Shown here: piece after piece, positions 1-11,156 of the stretch
How the letters are laid out: each line of letters starts with the position of its first letter
Numbering within the stretch: the stretch's first letter is position 1
NCBI GenBank assembly: GCA_025602905.1
Contig: JAHLKI010000022.1
Span: 62,001 to 126,000 of the forward strand
Source of the DNA: Phlyctochytrium arcticum
Taxonomy: Eukaryota; Chytridiomycota; Chytridiomycetes; Chytridiales; Chytridiaceae
DNA: 64,000 bases
Direction of reading: 5' to 3'
The notes under the pieces: generated by a model
The model's database searches: none
Seen by the model: only the letters and a program-made list of their open reading frames with translations
What the model was told of the DNA's origin: nothing
Made by a program: the position numbers and the translations under genes

Positions 1-696
1 ATGTCGTGCTGTGACTTTACTAAAGAAACGCTAGGAAAGCGACGAAGCATTCCTCCACAAATTTTCCTGTACTGGACCCGGCTATCACAACTGTACCAGA
101 AGGTTGTTCTCTGCTTTGACGGTGTCTCTAGCGTCGTCTTACGCTCGGGTCCTTTCTCGGGGAACCGGGACAATCAGGACCAGGGTTTGGCCGAAGACCA
201 GAATATCTACACCGCTCCCTGCTCACTGACCAACTCCTGCGGGTGCAAAAGAGACGACTTGCCCGTCGAAATCTGCCAAACCTCCAGCCCGCGGCGGCTC
301 ATGATGTTGTTTCGATGGATAGTTAGATGTATTACAAGTTCAGGCCATTAAAGTAGGCTCAGCTCACTGACCAACACATGAAACGGATCTCCTTCAAACA
401 AAAAGTTCTATTATTCTTGATAGTTCTGCTCCAGCGATTTGCTTGAAATTTTGCTCACGTCACGGAATTGCATCCAAGAACCAGGTGGCTGGCATTCTAT
501 ATTCTTCGCGCAAGGGTGAAACCAGATGTGAGCGGAGATGTGAAACAGGGCAACGCCCACACCAAATGGCAAGGCCGCTCGGACAAAACAACCATAAAAA
601 TGCATCTTTATCTGTTCAAAATTGTATCTACAATGAATATGTACTTTGTTATCGAGGCAGTAGGGAAGAGGGTCAGGACGGCGAAAGGAGAGGAGA
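1..696. other. Left edge and 3' flank of TFIIA gene; no gene assigned
   Basis: No gene can be supported here. A plus-strand frame is open from the window edge to 351, about 116 codons, cysteine- and serine-rich. It resembles no family I know and could be the end of a gene starting outside the window or chance. The stretch from about 350 to 696 should hold the 3' UTR of the minus-strand TFIIA gene. The 13-mer ctcactgaccaac occurs twice, near 223 and 364, with no evident meaning. Confidence 0.4.
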
Positions 697-1843
697 TCAC
701 CACTCAAAATCGCCTTGAGCTTTGTTAAACACATAGTCACGGCCATTGACTGTGATGATGCCGTCCTTGAGCGTACACTTCCACTTATTCTTCACACGAT
801 TTACCTTTTTGTACGCATTAAATAATGTGGGCAAATGCCAGGGGTGCGATATGGAGACTGACCTTTTCGTACTGACACAATATTATGTGCGACACGTCCA
901 CATTCTCATCATCTGAGTCTTCGTCATCCAGATCTGAGCCGATTCCATCCTCGTTATCATCCTTGCACCATACAATGAGCCATTTGCGCCGGAAGGATCA
1001 AAAAGCGCAATAAAATACCTCGTCGTCCTCATCATCGTCATCATCTACTCCATCGACTTGACCCAAAGTCCTCCCCGTCGACAATTTTGATGACCCTGCT
1101 GATGAGTCGATCGAGTGTTTTTGTTGCCAAAGCTGATCAACCAAACGGTCTATGTCCTAAATTTTGGTGTCTTTTCAGCATTTGCCCCATCAATCAGAGC
1201 TCCGAGGGATAACCCACCTCCTGCGTCAATTCCTTGCCCTCAGTTTCCACCTCTAGAACCCGCTGCTTGCCTGCCCGCTTTTTCCTCTTTTCGTCCCCAG
1301 TGCCATCATTTTGTGGGATTCGATAAGCGTCACTTGATGCACCTTCCACTGGCGAACCAGCATATTGGGCTCCTCCAGTGTATATGTCGGCCCCCGGATA
1401 CGCAGCGCCTGCCCCAGCTCCATCATATGGCCCATATCCATCGTCAAAGGCTTCCTTAAAGTCAAAGTCTGCGACTCTCATTCCAGCAATTTTCCGCTTC
1501 CAAGTCTTCAAGATATTCGGATTCATTAATATGATGATACATTTGGAAAATGGCTTAAAAGAAGAAGCACCTGTCTGAGCTCCGCAAGGACATTCTGGCC
1601 AACGCCCATTTCGGCAAACGTGGCGGCTACCTTCTCGCAGACCTCGTCAATGACATAAGTGTAAACGCTGGGCTAAAAGAATAGCAATAATTGAATGAGA
1701 AATAATATTTCATATGGTGTATGTGGACAGGAATAACAAGGCGGTGTAAAGACTAACTACGGTGATATCCCTTTGCTCCGCCCTATCATTCTCGCCTAAG
1801 CGAAGAGCGTTGCGAAAGAACGTACCACAAGCTGATTCGACAT
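697..1843 (-). CDS. TOA1: Transcription initiation factor IIA large subunit (TOA1/GTF2A1)
   Basis: This subunit of TFIIA binds TBP-TATA complexes and stabilises RNA polymerase II preinitiation complexes in the nucleus. Both conserved ends are present. The N-terminal four-helix-bundle segment reads MSNQLVPSVYTYVIDEV, then an FAEMGVGQ stretch and WKRKIAGMRVADF. The C-terminal beta-barrel segment includes NKWKCTLKDG, VNGRDYVFN and the terminal AQGDFEW. Between them lies a Gly/Ala/Tyr-rich linker and a long acidic Asp/Glu run, as usual for the family. The first coding exon is only 18 nt (1826-1843), splicing from a gtacgt donor to exon 2 near 1675; later introns lie near 1510-1570, 1090-1190, 960-1020 and 805-875. 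Start chosen because MSN matches the start of the yeast protein. The exact junctions in the acidic linker are less certain. Confidence 0.9.
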
Positions 1844-2169
1844 GACTGACAAACTTCCACGAACGAGGCCTCCGTAAGAGTTCGCTAGCAAGAGCGGTCG
1901 GTGGTCAGGTAGAGTCAGGGGCGGGCAGACAGAGGGTGTCTCCGCCAAAGAATGAAACGAGGCCAAGATGGGAAAATCGTTTTTATACGTTGGCGGCAGG
2001 TGGTTTTTATAGCCCACAGCCACATCGCGTGAACTGCGCCACACCATGCGCAGTTTGGAGCGCAGCATCGCCATCTGGTTGCTTTCGAGCTTGAAGTTTA
2101 CCAATAAAAGGAGTTCCACCTACACGCTCAGTACGTTCTATATGTTTCCCGTGATACCGAAAAGTACTT
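1844..2169. other. Intergenic: TFIIA promoter side and ALG2 3' flank
   Basis: About 330 bp between two minus-strand genes, head of TFIIA to tail of ALG2. Short open frames on both strands resemble nothing. It should hold the TFIIA promoter, but no clear TATA box or repeat is seen. Confidence 0.4.
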
Positions 2170-3811
2170 TTAATGAAGTGTCGGGTGCATTACCACATTA
2201 TATGACAAAAAAAGGCCTGAAGCGAGCACGAACACGATAAAAAAGATCATCCAAGAGTTTGCTTGGCTTTTGTGCTCGGCAATGATTCTCGACAGAATTG
2301 TTTCCAAGTTTTTTATAAACGCGGCCGCTGAAAAATGCTCCTCGACGCGTTTTCGGGACGCTTCTGAGTATTTTTCCTTGCAGCGGGGGTCGTTGACGAG
2401 CTGCAAAAGCGCAGTGGAAAATTCTCTAGGTTCGGGATTGCACAGAAATCCGGTTTTTCCATGCACAATCGTTTCCGTAGGCCCGCCGCGATTCACTGCA
2501 ACCACGGGTAGACCGCCATACATGGCTTCTATCGGGACAATACCAAAGTGCTCGTCGCTTGGAGTGTATACCAAGCAGAGAGCCGACGAGAGGAGATAGC
2601 TCCTTTGGGCCTCGGTAAAAGATGGAAGGAAGATGACTTGGTGTGATGGGGACGGTGAGTCAGACTGTTCTCGAAAAGTATACGTGAGCAAGCCTAGACT
2701 CTTGGTGAGGTTATCGAGTTCTTCCAAGTGTTCAACGTTCTCACGGACCCGACTGTCATAACCACCTAGAACATCACCGCGTTAGACGTGCAGTTGTCAA
2801 AATCGAGTTACTCGGGCATACCAGCAATGACGAGCCGCAAAGTAGCAAATTTGACTGGCGAAAGTTCCTCGCGCAAGAGGGCGAATGCACGCACAGCCAA
2901 TCCAATGTTCTTCTTCCGCTCGAAGCGATTGATGGATAGTATGGTGGTTTTGTCACTGACCAATGATGAGACTCTCTTGTTGGAATAGTCCACGGGTTGG
3001 TTATAAGCTTGCAACACAATTCCAGGGTATAAGACCTCTGGTATTTCACGAATTGATGGGAACGAATCGTGAAAGACGCCTGCGGTAAATCGACTGTTTA
3101 CAACCACCTTGTCAGCCATTTCTTAAGATGTTGGATAAGTATTGATAAGATGACGAAAGTGACTTGCTTCCGAAGATACCTACGTGTTGTCCTCTCTTCT
3201 AGATAATCGAATGGAGCACGATAAATCTTCTTTAACAAACTCCATCGTTGCGTGAGAAGCTTGTCAGGAAAGTGGCAATAAAAGAGGATCTGATTACAGC
3301 GCCTTGAATTGTTGGTTGTAGTCCAATAGCATCTTGGCATTTCGCATACTCACGGGTAGCCCGGTTAACTTCAAGAGAGGAACTGCGGCCGATATCTGAT
3401 CCACAAAGAGGACATCGTGCTCCTGTCGATGGAAAAACATGTGGATAGTCAGGAACAAAGCCCGCAGTATGGCAAAGAGAACATGCCCCCTAGAGAACAG
3501 ATGACGAGGTAGCCAGTCTCCGTGTACTCGTACGGTAAGCGTTCCTAAGAGTACCAGAAATTGGTACCATGCTATGACCATAGGTGCTTGTCGTTCGTAC
3601 CGTCAATAGTCTCCTCAAAACAATGAGTGGGGTCGTGATGTGATGTGTACATGACCACCTGATGCCCTTTTGCCTTCAGACCTGCTGCAGCGTCTACCAC
3701 TAGCCTTTCCGCTCCTCCTATAACGTAGATATGATCAGCCTGGTTTGAATGGGGTTTCTCAGAAGACAATGTACCTATCCCGAGATCGGGATGAACAAAA
3801 GCAACCCGCAT
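2170..3811 (-). CDS. ALG2: ALG2-type alpha-1,3/1,6-mannosyltransferase (dolichol-linked oligosaccharide synthesis)
   Basis: ALG2 adds the second and third mannoses to the dolichol-PP-GlcNAc2-Man1 intermediate on the cytosolic face of the ER, feeding N-glycosylation. The protein starts [13 protein letters not shown] and keeps the glycine-rich [12 protein letters not shown] motif of GT4 enzymes. It continues with [21 protein letters not shown] and the donor-binding EX7E motif (EHFGIVPIE), followed by GGPTETI. It ends in a hydrophobic C-terminal segment ([14 protein letters not shown]) that fits ALG2 membrane attachment. At least five exons are needed. The first intron is 3546-3600 (55 nt), the second ends at an atcag acceptor just before the FYCHFP exon, and another splits IAG|GYDSR near 2770-2816. 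USP5 is divergent, leaving a 236-bp shared upstream region. Complete, no odd residue noticed. Confidence 0.95.
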
Positions 3812-4047
3812 GATTCCTGGACTACTCTCAATAACTTCACGCTTGGCCTCCTTCAGTTGCTATGAAAGTAGTCGAAGGCTCGCTACGGGAAGCTAGATCA
3901 GATTGGCATTGGCAATGAAATTCTGAGAGCAAGATCAGAAATTTGGGTCGTGACGTGAGCTGTCTCGCCCCTTCTTCAGAATCTTCTCCAGCTCTACAAA
4001 AACCAGATCACCAGGCAAGATCTTTCAACATTCAAAAGACTCTCAAC

Positions 4048-6952
4048 ATGACAAGCTGCACCCATATCTCGTCAACTCCTCTTAAACCGGTTGCCCCGTC
4101 CTCACAAGTGTACAAGGAGGAATGCACCTTGTGCTTTGACTCACAGGTATAGATTGCGGATTCCACTCTCCAAAAGGGACGCATTGATCTAAATTGCTTT
4201 CCCCTTTTAAAGGATTTACCACAAGGAATTGACGTGTGCCTCAGTTGCTTCAACGGCGGTTGCGTCGATAATGATCGCAAGCATGCCGACTTACACTTTA
4301 GAAAGACGCAGCACCCCCTGGCTCTCAACATCCGCCGGGTACCCAAGAAACGCCAGGTACTGCTTTTTGCTCAAAGCACCACTAAGATGGGGAGAGACTC
4401 AACTCTTTTTGATCTAGTTGGATGGAACGCCACCCCCTGCCAAAATATCCAGACTGGCCATCGAGGAAGAGCGTGATGAGGATCAATGGGACTATATCAC
4501 GACTGCGAAATGTTATGCTTGTGGAGGCAAAGAAGTTGATCGAGCTGACTCAAACGTGGGTATCCATTGCGGTACAGGACTAAAAACCTATATCTCACCC
4601 CTCCTCTGCACTACCTAGCTCGCCTCTGTTATTGAGTCTGTCCTGCAAGCTCTGTCAGCAAAAAAGCAGTCAGAAGTGAAAGCATGGCAAGAAGAAATCA
4701 CATCTTGTAAACACACTACCGATCTCACACAAGAGACGGCCCAGAAGTTGGAAGGATCCAGTATGTAAAACTCAATCCGTACGCGAATTCCGAGTCTGAC
4801 CTTACGCTTTACAGGTTTGGCTCACTGCAAGAAATGTGACCTGAAAGAAAACTTGTGGCTTTGCCTGACTTGTGGAAGCCTTGGGTGTGGTCGTCAGCAG
4901 TTTGGTGGCATCGGGGGCAATGGCCACGGTCTCTCCCACTACGAAGAAACCCAGCATCCTGTTTCCGTCAAACTTGGTACCATCACACCTGAAGGATCGG
5001 CGGACGTCTTTTGCTATCAGTGCGGCGAAGACCGCTTGGACCCACGCCTGGCACAACACCTGGAGACATTTGGTATTAACATCGCAGGACAGCAAAAGAC
5101 GGAAAAGAGTATCGGGGAGCTGCAATTGGAGCAGAACCTCAAGTTTGATTTTAGTATGACGACTGAGGATGGCAAAATGCTGCAGCCACTGTTCGGTGCC
5201 GGTTTCACGGGCCTCAGAAATCTGGGTAACAGCTGTTACATGGCATCCATTATTCAAGCCGTATTCGCCCTGCAACCTTTTGCGGACCGGTATCTACAAG
5301 CTTCTCATGAGCATTTTGCGCGGTGCTCTGAACCGCCTGCAGCTTGCTTTCATTGCCAAATGGCCAAGATGGCAGATGGTTTGCTAAGTGGACGATACTC
5401 TCAGCAAAAAGACGTGGTCGCGGAGGACGGACAAACCAAGGGACAGGACGGCATAACGCCATCCATGTTTAAGAGCTTGATCGGTAAGGGTCACGCTGAG
5501 TTTTCTACAATGAGGCAGCAGGTACTATGGCTCGCTCCATATCACTAGTGTCCTTCAGTTGACCTGTCATTCTAACAGGATGCTCAAGAATTCTTCCAAC
5601 ACCTTACGTCAATTGTTCAGCAAAAGGAGCGATCAACGGGCAATGACCCCTCCCAAATTTTCGACTTCTCTCTTGAACAGCGACTCCAATGCCTTGAATG
5701 CGAGGGTGTCCGCTATCGTGCTGAGAAGAACAGTTCTCTGACGCTTCGCGTTCCTGCTAAAAAGAAGCAGGTTGCAGAATTAGCAGGTGTTGAGCCTGGA
5801 GACGAAGAGAAGAAGAATCAAGCATATGAGGATGTTTCGTTCGAGGAATGCTTGAGTACCGTTTTGAGCGATGAAGTGCGGGAGTACAAATGTCCACATG
5901 ACAAAGCCGACACACAAGCAACCTTGTAAGTACTTGCATAGCCAATAGCTGTTCTTAAGCGCAAAAGTCTTACGCCGGTTCGCAGCACAACACGGTTCAA
6001 GTCTTTCCCTGAAGTACTAGTTTGCACGATGAGTCGTTTCGTGATGGGTGAAGGATGGGTGATGGAGAAATTAAGTGTGTGACATTTACTTTCCGCTTGT
6101 CCTTTGCTTTCACATTTTAACTATTCTCCACAGATGCCAACATTAAAGCTCCCCTTGAACTGGATCTCGAAGCCCACCGTGGCAAAGGCCAACAACCAGA
6201 CGAGCAGCTTTTGCCTGAAGATAATTCTTCCTCGGCATCAGCGTTACCATCGGTCGATCAGGCTGCCCTATCTCAGCTCGTATCGATGGGTTTCCCTGAA
6301 CCACGCTGTACTAAGGCGCTCATAAAAACTGGAAACAACGGTGCAGAAGTTGCCATGACTTGGCTCTTCGAACACATGGAAGACCCTGGTAATAGGTGAC
6401 AAGAACTCCTCCGCATTTATTTGGCCTCACTGTAATATTTTTCAGACATTGACGAGCCTCTTGTACGCACATCGAATTCGGGTGGAGATTCTTCTGCATC
6501 GCCACAGGATATCCAACAGCTTATGGATATGGGTTTCACAGACCCTCAAGCGCGAAGGGCTTTGAAGGAAACGGTGAGTTTGTCGTTTGCATCGTATTTT
6601 TTCGCACCAAATTAACGTGCCTGTCTGTCCCTCGTAGAACTCCAATATGGAACGCGCGGTTGATTGGCTGTTTAGCCATGCCGATTCAATGGACGCCGAT
6701 GTCGACACGGCGGGGGCCAACACAAACGCTTCTGAAACTGCGCAGGAGCAGGATACTCGACCAGCAAAGTACCGGCTTAAAGCCTTTATTTCGCATAAAG
6801 GAACGTCGGCCCATTGCGGACATTACGTCGCTCATGTGCTTCGGGACGAAAAATGGGTGCTTTACAATGACAACAAAGTTGTCAGCGTTCCGTCTGAAGG
6901 AGTGGAAAAGGCCATTGATGGCGCGTATATGTATTTCTACACGTGTGTATAA
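4048..6952 (+). CDS. UBP14: Ubiquitin carboxyl-terminal hydrolase, USP5/Ubp14 type
   Basis: This cysteine protease disassembles unanchored polyubiquitin chains and so recycles ubiquitin for the proteasome system in cytosol and nucleus. In order: an N-terminal cryptic zinc finger (EECTLCFDSQ, VCLSCFNGGC), the canonical zf-UBP domain (CKKCDLKENLWLCLTCG, CGRQQFGG) and the catalytic Cys box (GLRNLGNSCYMAS). Then come the central USP region (LQCLECEGVRYR), two UBA domains (VSMGFPEPRC and MDMGFTDPQA) inserted in the catalytic domain, and the His box (SAHCGHYVAHVL) with the terminal YMYFYTCV. This is the full USP5 architecture. About eight small introns interrupt it. I chose ATG 4048 over the in-frame ATG at 3943 because MTSCTHIS followed by VYKEECTLCF matches the family N-terminus. 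Confidence 0.95.
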
Positions 6953-8097
6953 ATATTCAGCATGCTAGTAGTCAATAACCGAATAAACTTGGGGCTAGCA
7001 CCTCACAACTATAATCGTAGCGCAAGAGCCATTTTTTCAGACCTCAAATGATCGAGGCATGCACTCGTTGAGTCAATCATGAACATTTACTATAAGGGAG
7101 ATGGAGACTCGAAGCAAGGGAATCATCTACCCCGCGCGTCAAACACCCTGATCCCAAATGCACATATATGAAGGCATGGCCGGCTCAGCGTTTCGGTTAT
7201 TGGAATTCATTCAGGACATGTGGTTACCGCTCCATCCCCAATGAACGGCTTAGGCCGGCCCATCATCTTCCACGCCCGAACGCGCAAGTCCTACTGGGCA
7301 TTATTCTACGCGTCTATCACGCCGACGATCTCATGTCGCCCCCCGCATACTCAGGAGGTGGGGACGATCTGGAACCTAGCCTTCTCCTGGTTGGGATCCA
7401 AGCTTCTGTGATCTTGGATTGCACGGGGTAGGATAGTGAGTACAGAGCGCAGAGCAAGACACGTTCCCCCAACATCACATCAATAAAGGCATGATCTTGA
7501 ACCACGGACATCAACCGAGAGGACTTGGCTCGACAGCAACGGCGTTGGCTGAGCACTGGGTTTCTAGAATACAATCAGTCTTTTTACATGTATACTATTG
7601 AAAAAGCATGCACTAGTCTGAGGATTCGTTGCTCTATCGACCATTCCCACGCTGCGCAGCAGCGGCTACTCATATGAGGGATCCCCCCGCGTAGAGAACC
7701 CGACTTTTGACTAAAGGCGGATGCCAAACAACCAGGTTAAGAGGTATTGCCACCGGATGGAATTGTGCAAGTACTCGTGAGGTACAGTACCCAGTGCGGC
7801 AAAGGAGCAGATGGGCCAATCTAGTATCTGATATGAGTATTTGAACCCGAAAAGTATTGATTACTATTAGACTTTAATGCAGATGCCATGACATAAATTA
7901 AAAATGTCACTTGGAGGGGAAAAAATAATGTACACGAGGAGAAAAGAAAAAAAAACACAAAGTAACTGCACGACGAAGAAAAAAATATTAACAGATGCTG
8001 ACACCAAGGTAAGCCAAGTCCAACTAGACATTAGCGCAGACAAGGTTGTACGCCGTCTTTTACGCAGCTGAAGTGATGAACAAGTCCCAGGCGGGTT
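6953..8097. other. 1.1-kb convergent intergenic region, no gene recognised
   Basis: This gap separates the 3' ends of USP5 and CDT1. Open frames at 7168-7431 (+) and 7317-7574 (-) overlap in antisense, lack family resemblance and are probably chance. The middle part, about 7150-7560, has higher GC, while 7840-8000 is A-rich with several poly-A runs. I saw no tRNA, snRNA box or terminal repeat. Confidence 0.4.
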
Positions 8098-10705
8098 TTA
8101 CTTTGCTAAAATGGCCGAAACCTTTTCTCGCACTCTTTTTACTGGGACCGTACGGTCGATACGCACCACGGCACCCAGCTCTAAAGTTTTGACTGTGCAG
8201 AATTCGGGAACTGTCTCGGCCAACAACAAAATATGATCTTTAGCTTCCTCTACAACACGAGCGTTAGTTGACAAAATAACCGTGGTTGAATGACAGAGTA
8301 GGTAACTTACGCTCCGATAATGCCGCGTTCAAACTTGTGGACATTTGTTGAGCTACCTGTGCCATTGGCAAGACGTTCTTATTCGCTGATACATACATAC
8401 TAGAAAAGGAAGAGTGTGTCAAAGGAAATCCTTGCGACCAGGCACGCTAATGAGAACTTACAACGTTATGGCCTGAGCCAAGTCTCCCAACCGCGACAAC
8501 ATTGCTCGGCGGCGAATGTCCGCTGGAGTGAGCTTTGGGGTATACATTTCTTGCTCAACCCTTTTGCGCTCTTTTTCACGGATCTGAAAGTAACCGCCCT
8601 GATCAGAAAACCTAATATTTCGAGAGGATAGGCCATCTGTTATTGGATTACTTACGCGTTCGAGAAGCGCAGATGCACGGGATTTCGGTTTTGTGGGAGT
8701 TGATGAAGGTACAGCGTCGGAAGGGGTGGATTTTGTGGAAACGACTGGCGGGGTTTGTGGGGGAGCCAGCTCCCTTTTCCCGGGCGTCCCTATCTCATGC
8801 TTGATCGAGGCTCCTGTGTCCTTGATGCTTTCGGTGATTTCACTTGATGTCTCCGATTTTACTTTTACTGATCTGGTGCCGGTTCTGAAATCTACCACAT
8901 CATCTTTCAACTCTGGCATAGGGGCCGGTTCGATCTCTGGCACGTTTTCCAAATCGAATTGTGGATGCCATGCCCGCAGCTCAGCGTCCAAGGCAGGGGG
9001 TATATGATCGAGTGTTTGGAGAAATTTCTGAGAACAGCAAAGACGTTAGCGATTTCACAGCTTGCATATATACGCTATGGACAACATACGTCGTGTTGCT
9101 GACGGATCAGTTGCACTAGTCTTTCGTGAAATTCCTTCCGTCTCTCGCCAACAGCTTTGGAAGTTCCCAGCGCCTTCTCCCTCAGGCTTGCGCTATCTAC
9201 GGCCGAGACTGTAGCTTTGCCGAAAGTACCACCTCGTACGATTGAAGGACTGCTCTTTGGTTTTTCTGTAGGTTCTGGATCCTGTTTAATGTCCACAGAT
9301 TTGTCTTTTCCAGCCTCCTCGGTCGCTGGTTGCGGGATATCGATGCAGACGGAAGCGACGGATACTCCCATATCCATAACGTGTACACCTTTATAAGTGT
9401 ATGCTTCTGGATATACTGTTCTAATTTTCGCCAAATGGGACATTTCAAAATTCCTGAAAATATCGGGTTAATTTTCTTGGGCATAGTCTAGCTGGAGGGA
9501 AAACCCGTACCTGTGGCACATATTCTCGACCGGTTTTCGAATTTTATGGTATATGCAAGGCTGGTCGCGTCCCTTCATGAACATGACTGTATACTCCAAG
9601 CCGTGAAACATTTTCTCCAGCATTTCGTACTTGGTGGGCAGCAGGAGTTTGCGCCCTGGGGTGACAAGGTGTCGATACTTTTGAAATGCAGGCGTCGGGG
9701 TGCTACTTGTAATTTTCGTCGTGGATGTAGAGAGAATACGGATGGTTTTAGACTGACTTATTTGCCCGTGGGAGTCCCTGAAACAACGCATAAATTAATG
9801 GCAAATAACACAGTGCTGATCTTCTCAACTTACTTGATGGACGGGGACCCAGCAAACTCGTGTGGATCATGAATTAGATCATCATTTACTTGTATAGAAG
9901 CGGTCGCTTCCTTGTCCGCAATCTTGACGAACTCGGTGCTATCACGACTAGGGTGGTAATCAGTATGGGAGCACATGCACGACTTCGAATCACAGTTCAT
10001 ACCGCAACGATCTCAGCGATGGTCTCGATTGAATCGCGGCCGATGGTATCTGCTTGCCCTCTGGGGTCACCGGTGCAATTGATGGGTTTGCTTTTACAGG
10101 TGAAAGCACGGGTTCAAATGTCAAACTTGTCGGTGGATTGGGCGTCTCGGATAGTTTAAAAGCCGATGCTTTCTTGTCGCCTTTCGCACTGTCCACTTTG
10201 TTCACATGTTTTCGTAAAGACTAGGATTGAATAACGTTAAGCCAGAGAACAGCAACTACGTCTAGGTTTGCCCTACCTTGGTTGGGGTGGAATGAGTACT
10301 GGCAGAGACCTTGGGTTTCTTTGGTGTAAAAATAGCATGCTGCTCAATGTCTTCGTCATTCTGTCGCTGTATTCAAAAACAACGTTTGTCAGACCTAGAG
10401 ACATTAAATCAATTCTGCAAACTTACCCTGCGTTTGGTCGCAGGCGAGTTGGGCAACGACGCTTTGACTGCTGCGGGCAGTGGGGATAATGCTTGAGAAG
10501 GCGTGCTCGCCAGTCGCTGCGAAAAGCGAGTGGGTGTCTTGGTGGCATCGGGAGAGTTTATAGCCTGGGGAAGGATTAACACAGGCATGAGTGATTTGAT
10601 TGCTGGGCAACCACAACATACCTTTCCAGCTGCTCTCCCTCCCGCCTTTTTTGCCTGAAAGAAACTCTGCATAGTCCGAACTGGACTTGTTCTCTCCATG
10701 GCCAT
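8098..10705 (-). CDS. CDT1: DNA replication licensing factor CDT1
   Basis: CDT1 loads the MCM2-7 helicase onto ORC-bound origins together with CDC6 in G1. The assignment rests on the central fold that in animals binds geminin: LPTKYEMLEKMFHGLEYTV, then NFEMSHLAKIRTVYPEAY, and further on the diagnostic LRAWHPQFDLENVPEIEPA. The C-terminal winged-helix exon ends in VPVKRVREKVSAILAK. The N-terminal 250 or so residues are low-complexity, Ser/Pro/Thr-rich with many SP/TP sites. Near the start, RTMQSFFQAKK resembles a PCNA-interacting degron, paired aromatics with Lys at +4, though the leading Gln is missing. About eight short introns. ATG 10705 is followed two codons on by another in-frame ATG (10699), which could equally be used. 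The 3' end faces USP5. Confidence 0.9.
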
Positions 10706-11107
10706 AACGGCAAGCCTTGCGCGATAAGCGCGATTCGCTACTAGAGCGGGCTGGGTGTACGCCCGAATGAGCGTACAGTAATTGGAAAGGATCTACAGAG
10801 TGGAAAGGAAGCTTTTCATCCGATTGGCGCGGCGGGTAGAACGTGCAAGTCGTGATGGACTTGTATAATCTGCAGCAATGGAGGACTTGCTGGGCTGGAG
10901 AATGCTAACGGCTGGGATAACTTTCTCCACTGATCTTGTCTAACGCCCCCCGTGGTGCGTGATATCGAGATGAACCCGAGAGTGGTCGGCTGGTACTTGC
11001 CCTCTGGATCTTCGTTGGCGGTTGGGATCTTGCTGCAAATGTTTTCGCGTCCGGGCAAGTTCAGCGGGTTTCCAGTTCGGACGATTTTTGCAATTTAGCC
11101 TTTTTGA

Positions 11108-11154
11108 GCGTCTGCTGCCGTCAGCAGCCGTACGAGCGTACGCGCAGCAGACGC
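11108..11154. repeat. Inverted repeat with 11-bp perfect arms and nested palindrome
   Basis: Arms gcgtctgctgc (11108-11118) and gcagcagacgc (11144-11154) are perfect reverse complements. The 25-nt spacer contains a second small palindrome (cgtacgagcgtacg). The whole could fold as a long hairpin or extrude as a cruciform. The right arm runs into ACGCGT. The function is unknown. Confidence 0.7.
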
Positions 11155-11156
11155 GT
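11151..11156. promoter_or_regulatory. ACGCGT (MCB-like) site upstream of CDT1
   Basis: ACGCGT is the core bound by MBF in yeasts, and S. pombe cdt1 is a known MBF (Cdc10) target. This copy lies about 445 bp upstream of the CDT1 ATG, at the edge of the inverted repeat. The single copy and the distance make this a weak call. A six-base palindrome is expected by chance several times in 64 kb. Confidence 0.25.

Noticed and set aside
1..351. Plus-strand open frame of 116 codons from the window edge
   Set aside because: No recognisable motif, and its true start lies outside the window; kept only as an edge note.
4802..5275. 157-codon minus-strand open frame in USP5
   Set aside because: Antisense to the zf-UBP and Cys-box exon, which is clearly coding on the plus strand.
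7168..7574. Overlapping open frames on both strands between USP5 and CDT1
   Set aside because: Antisense overlap, odd composition, no family resemblance and no supporting splice structure.
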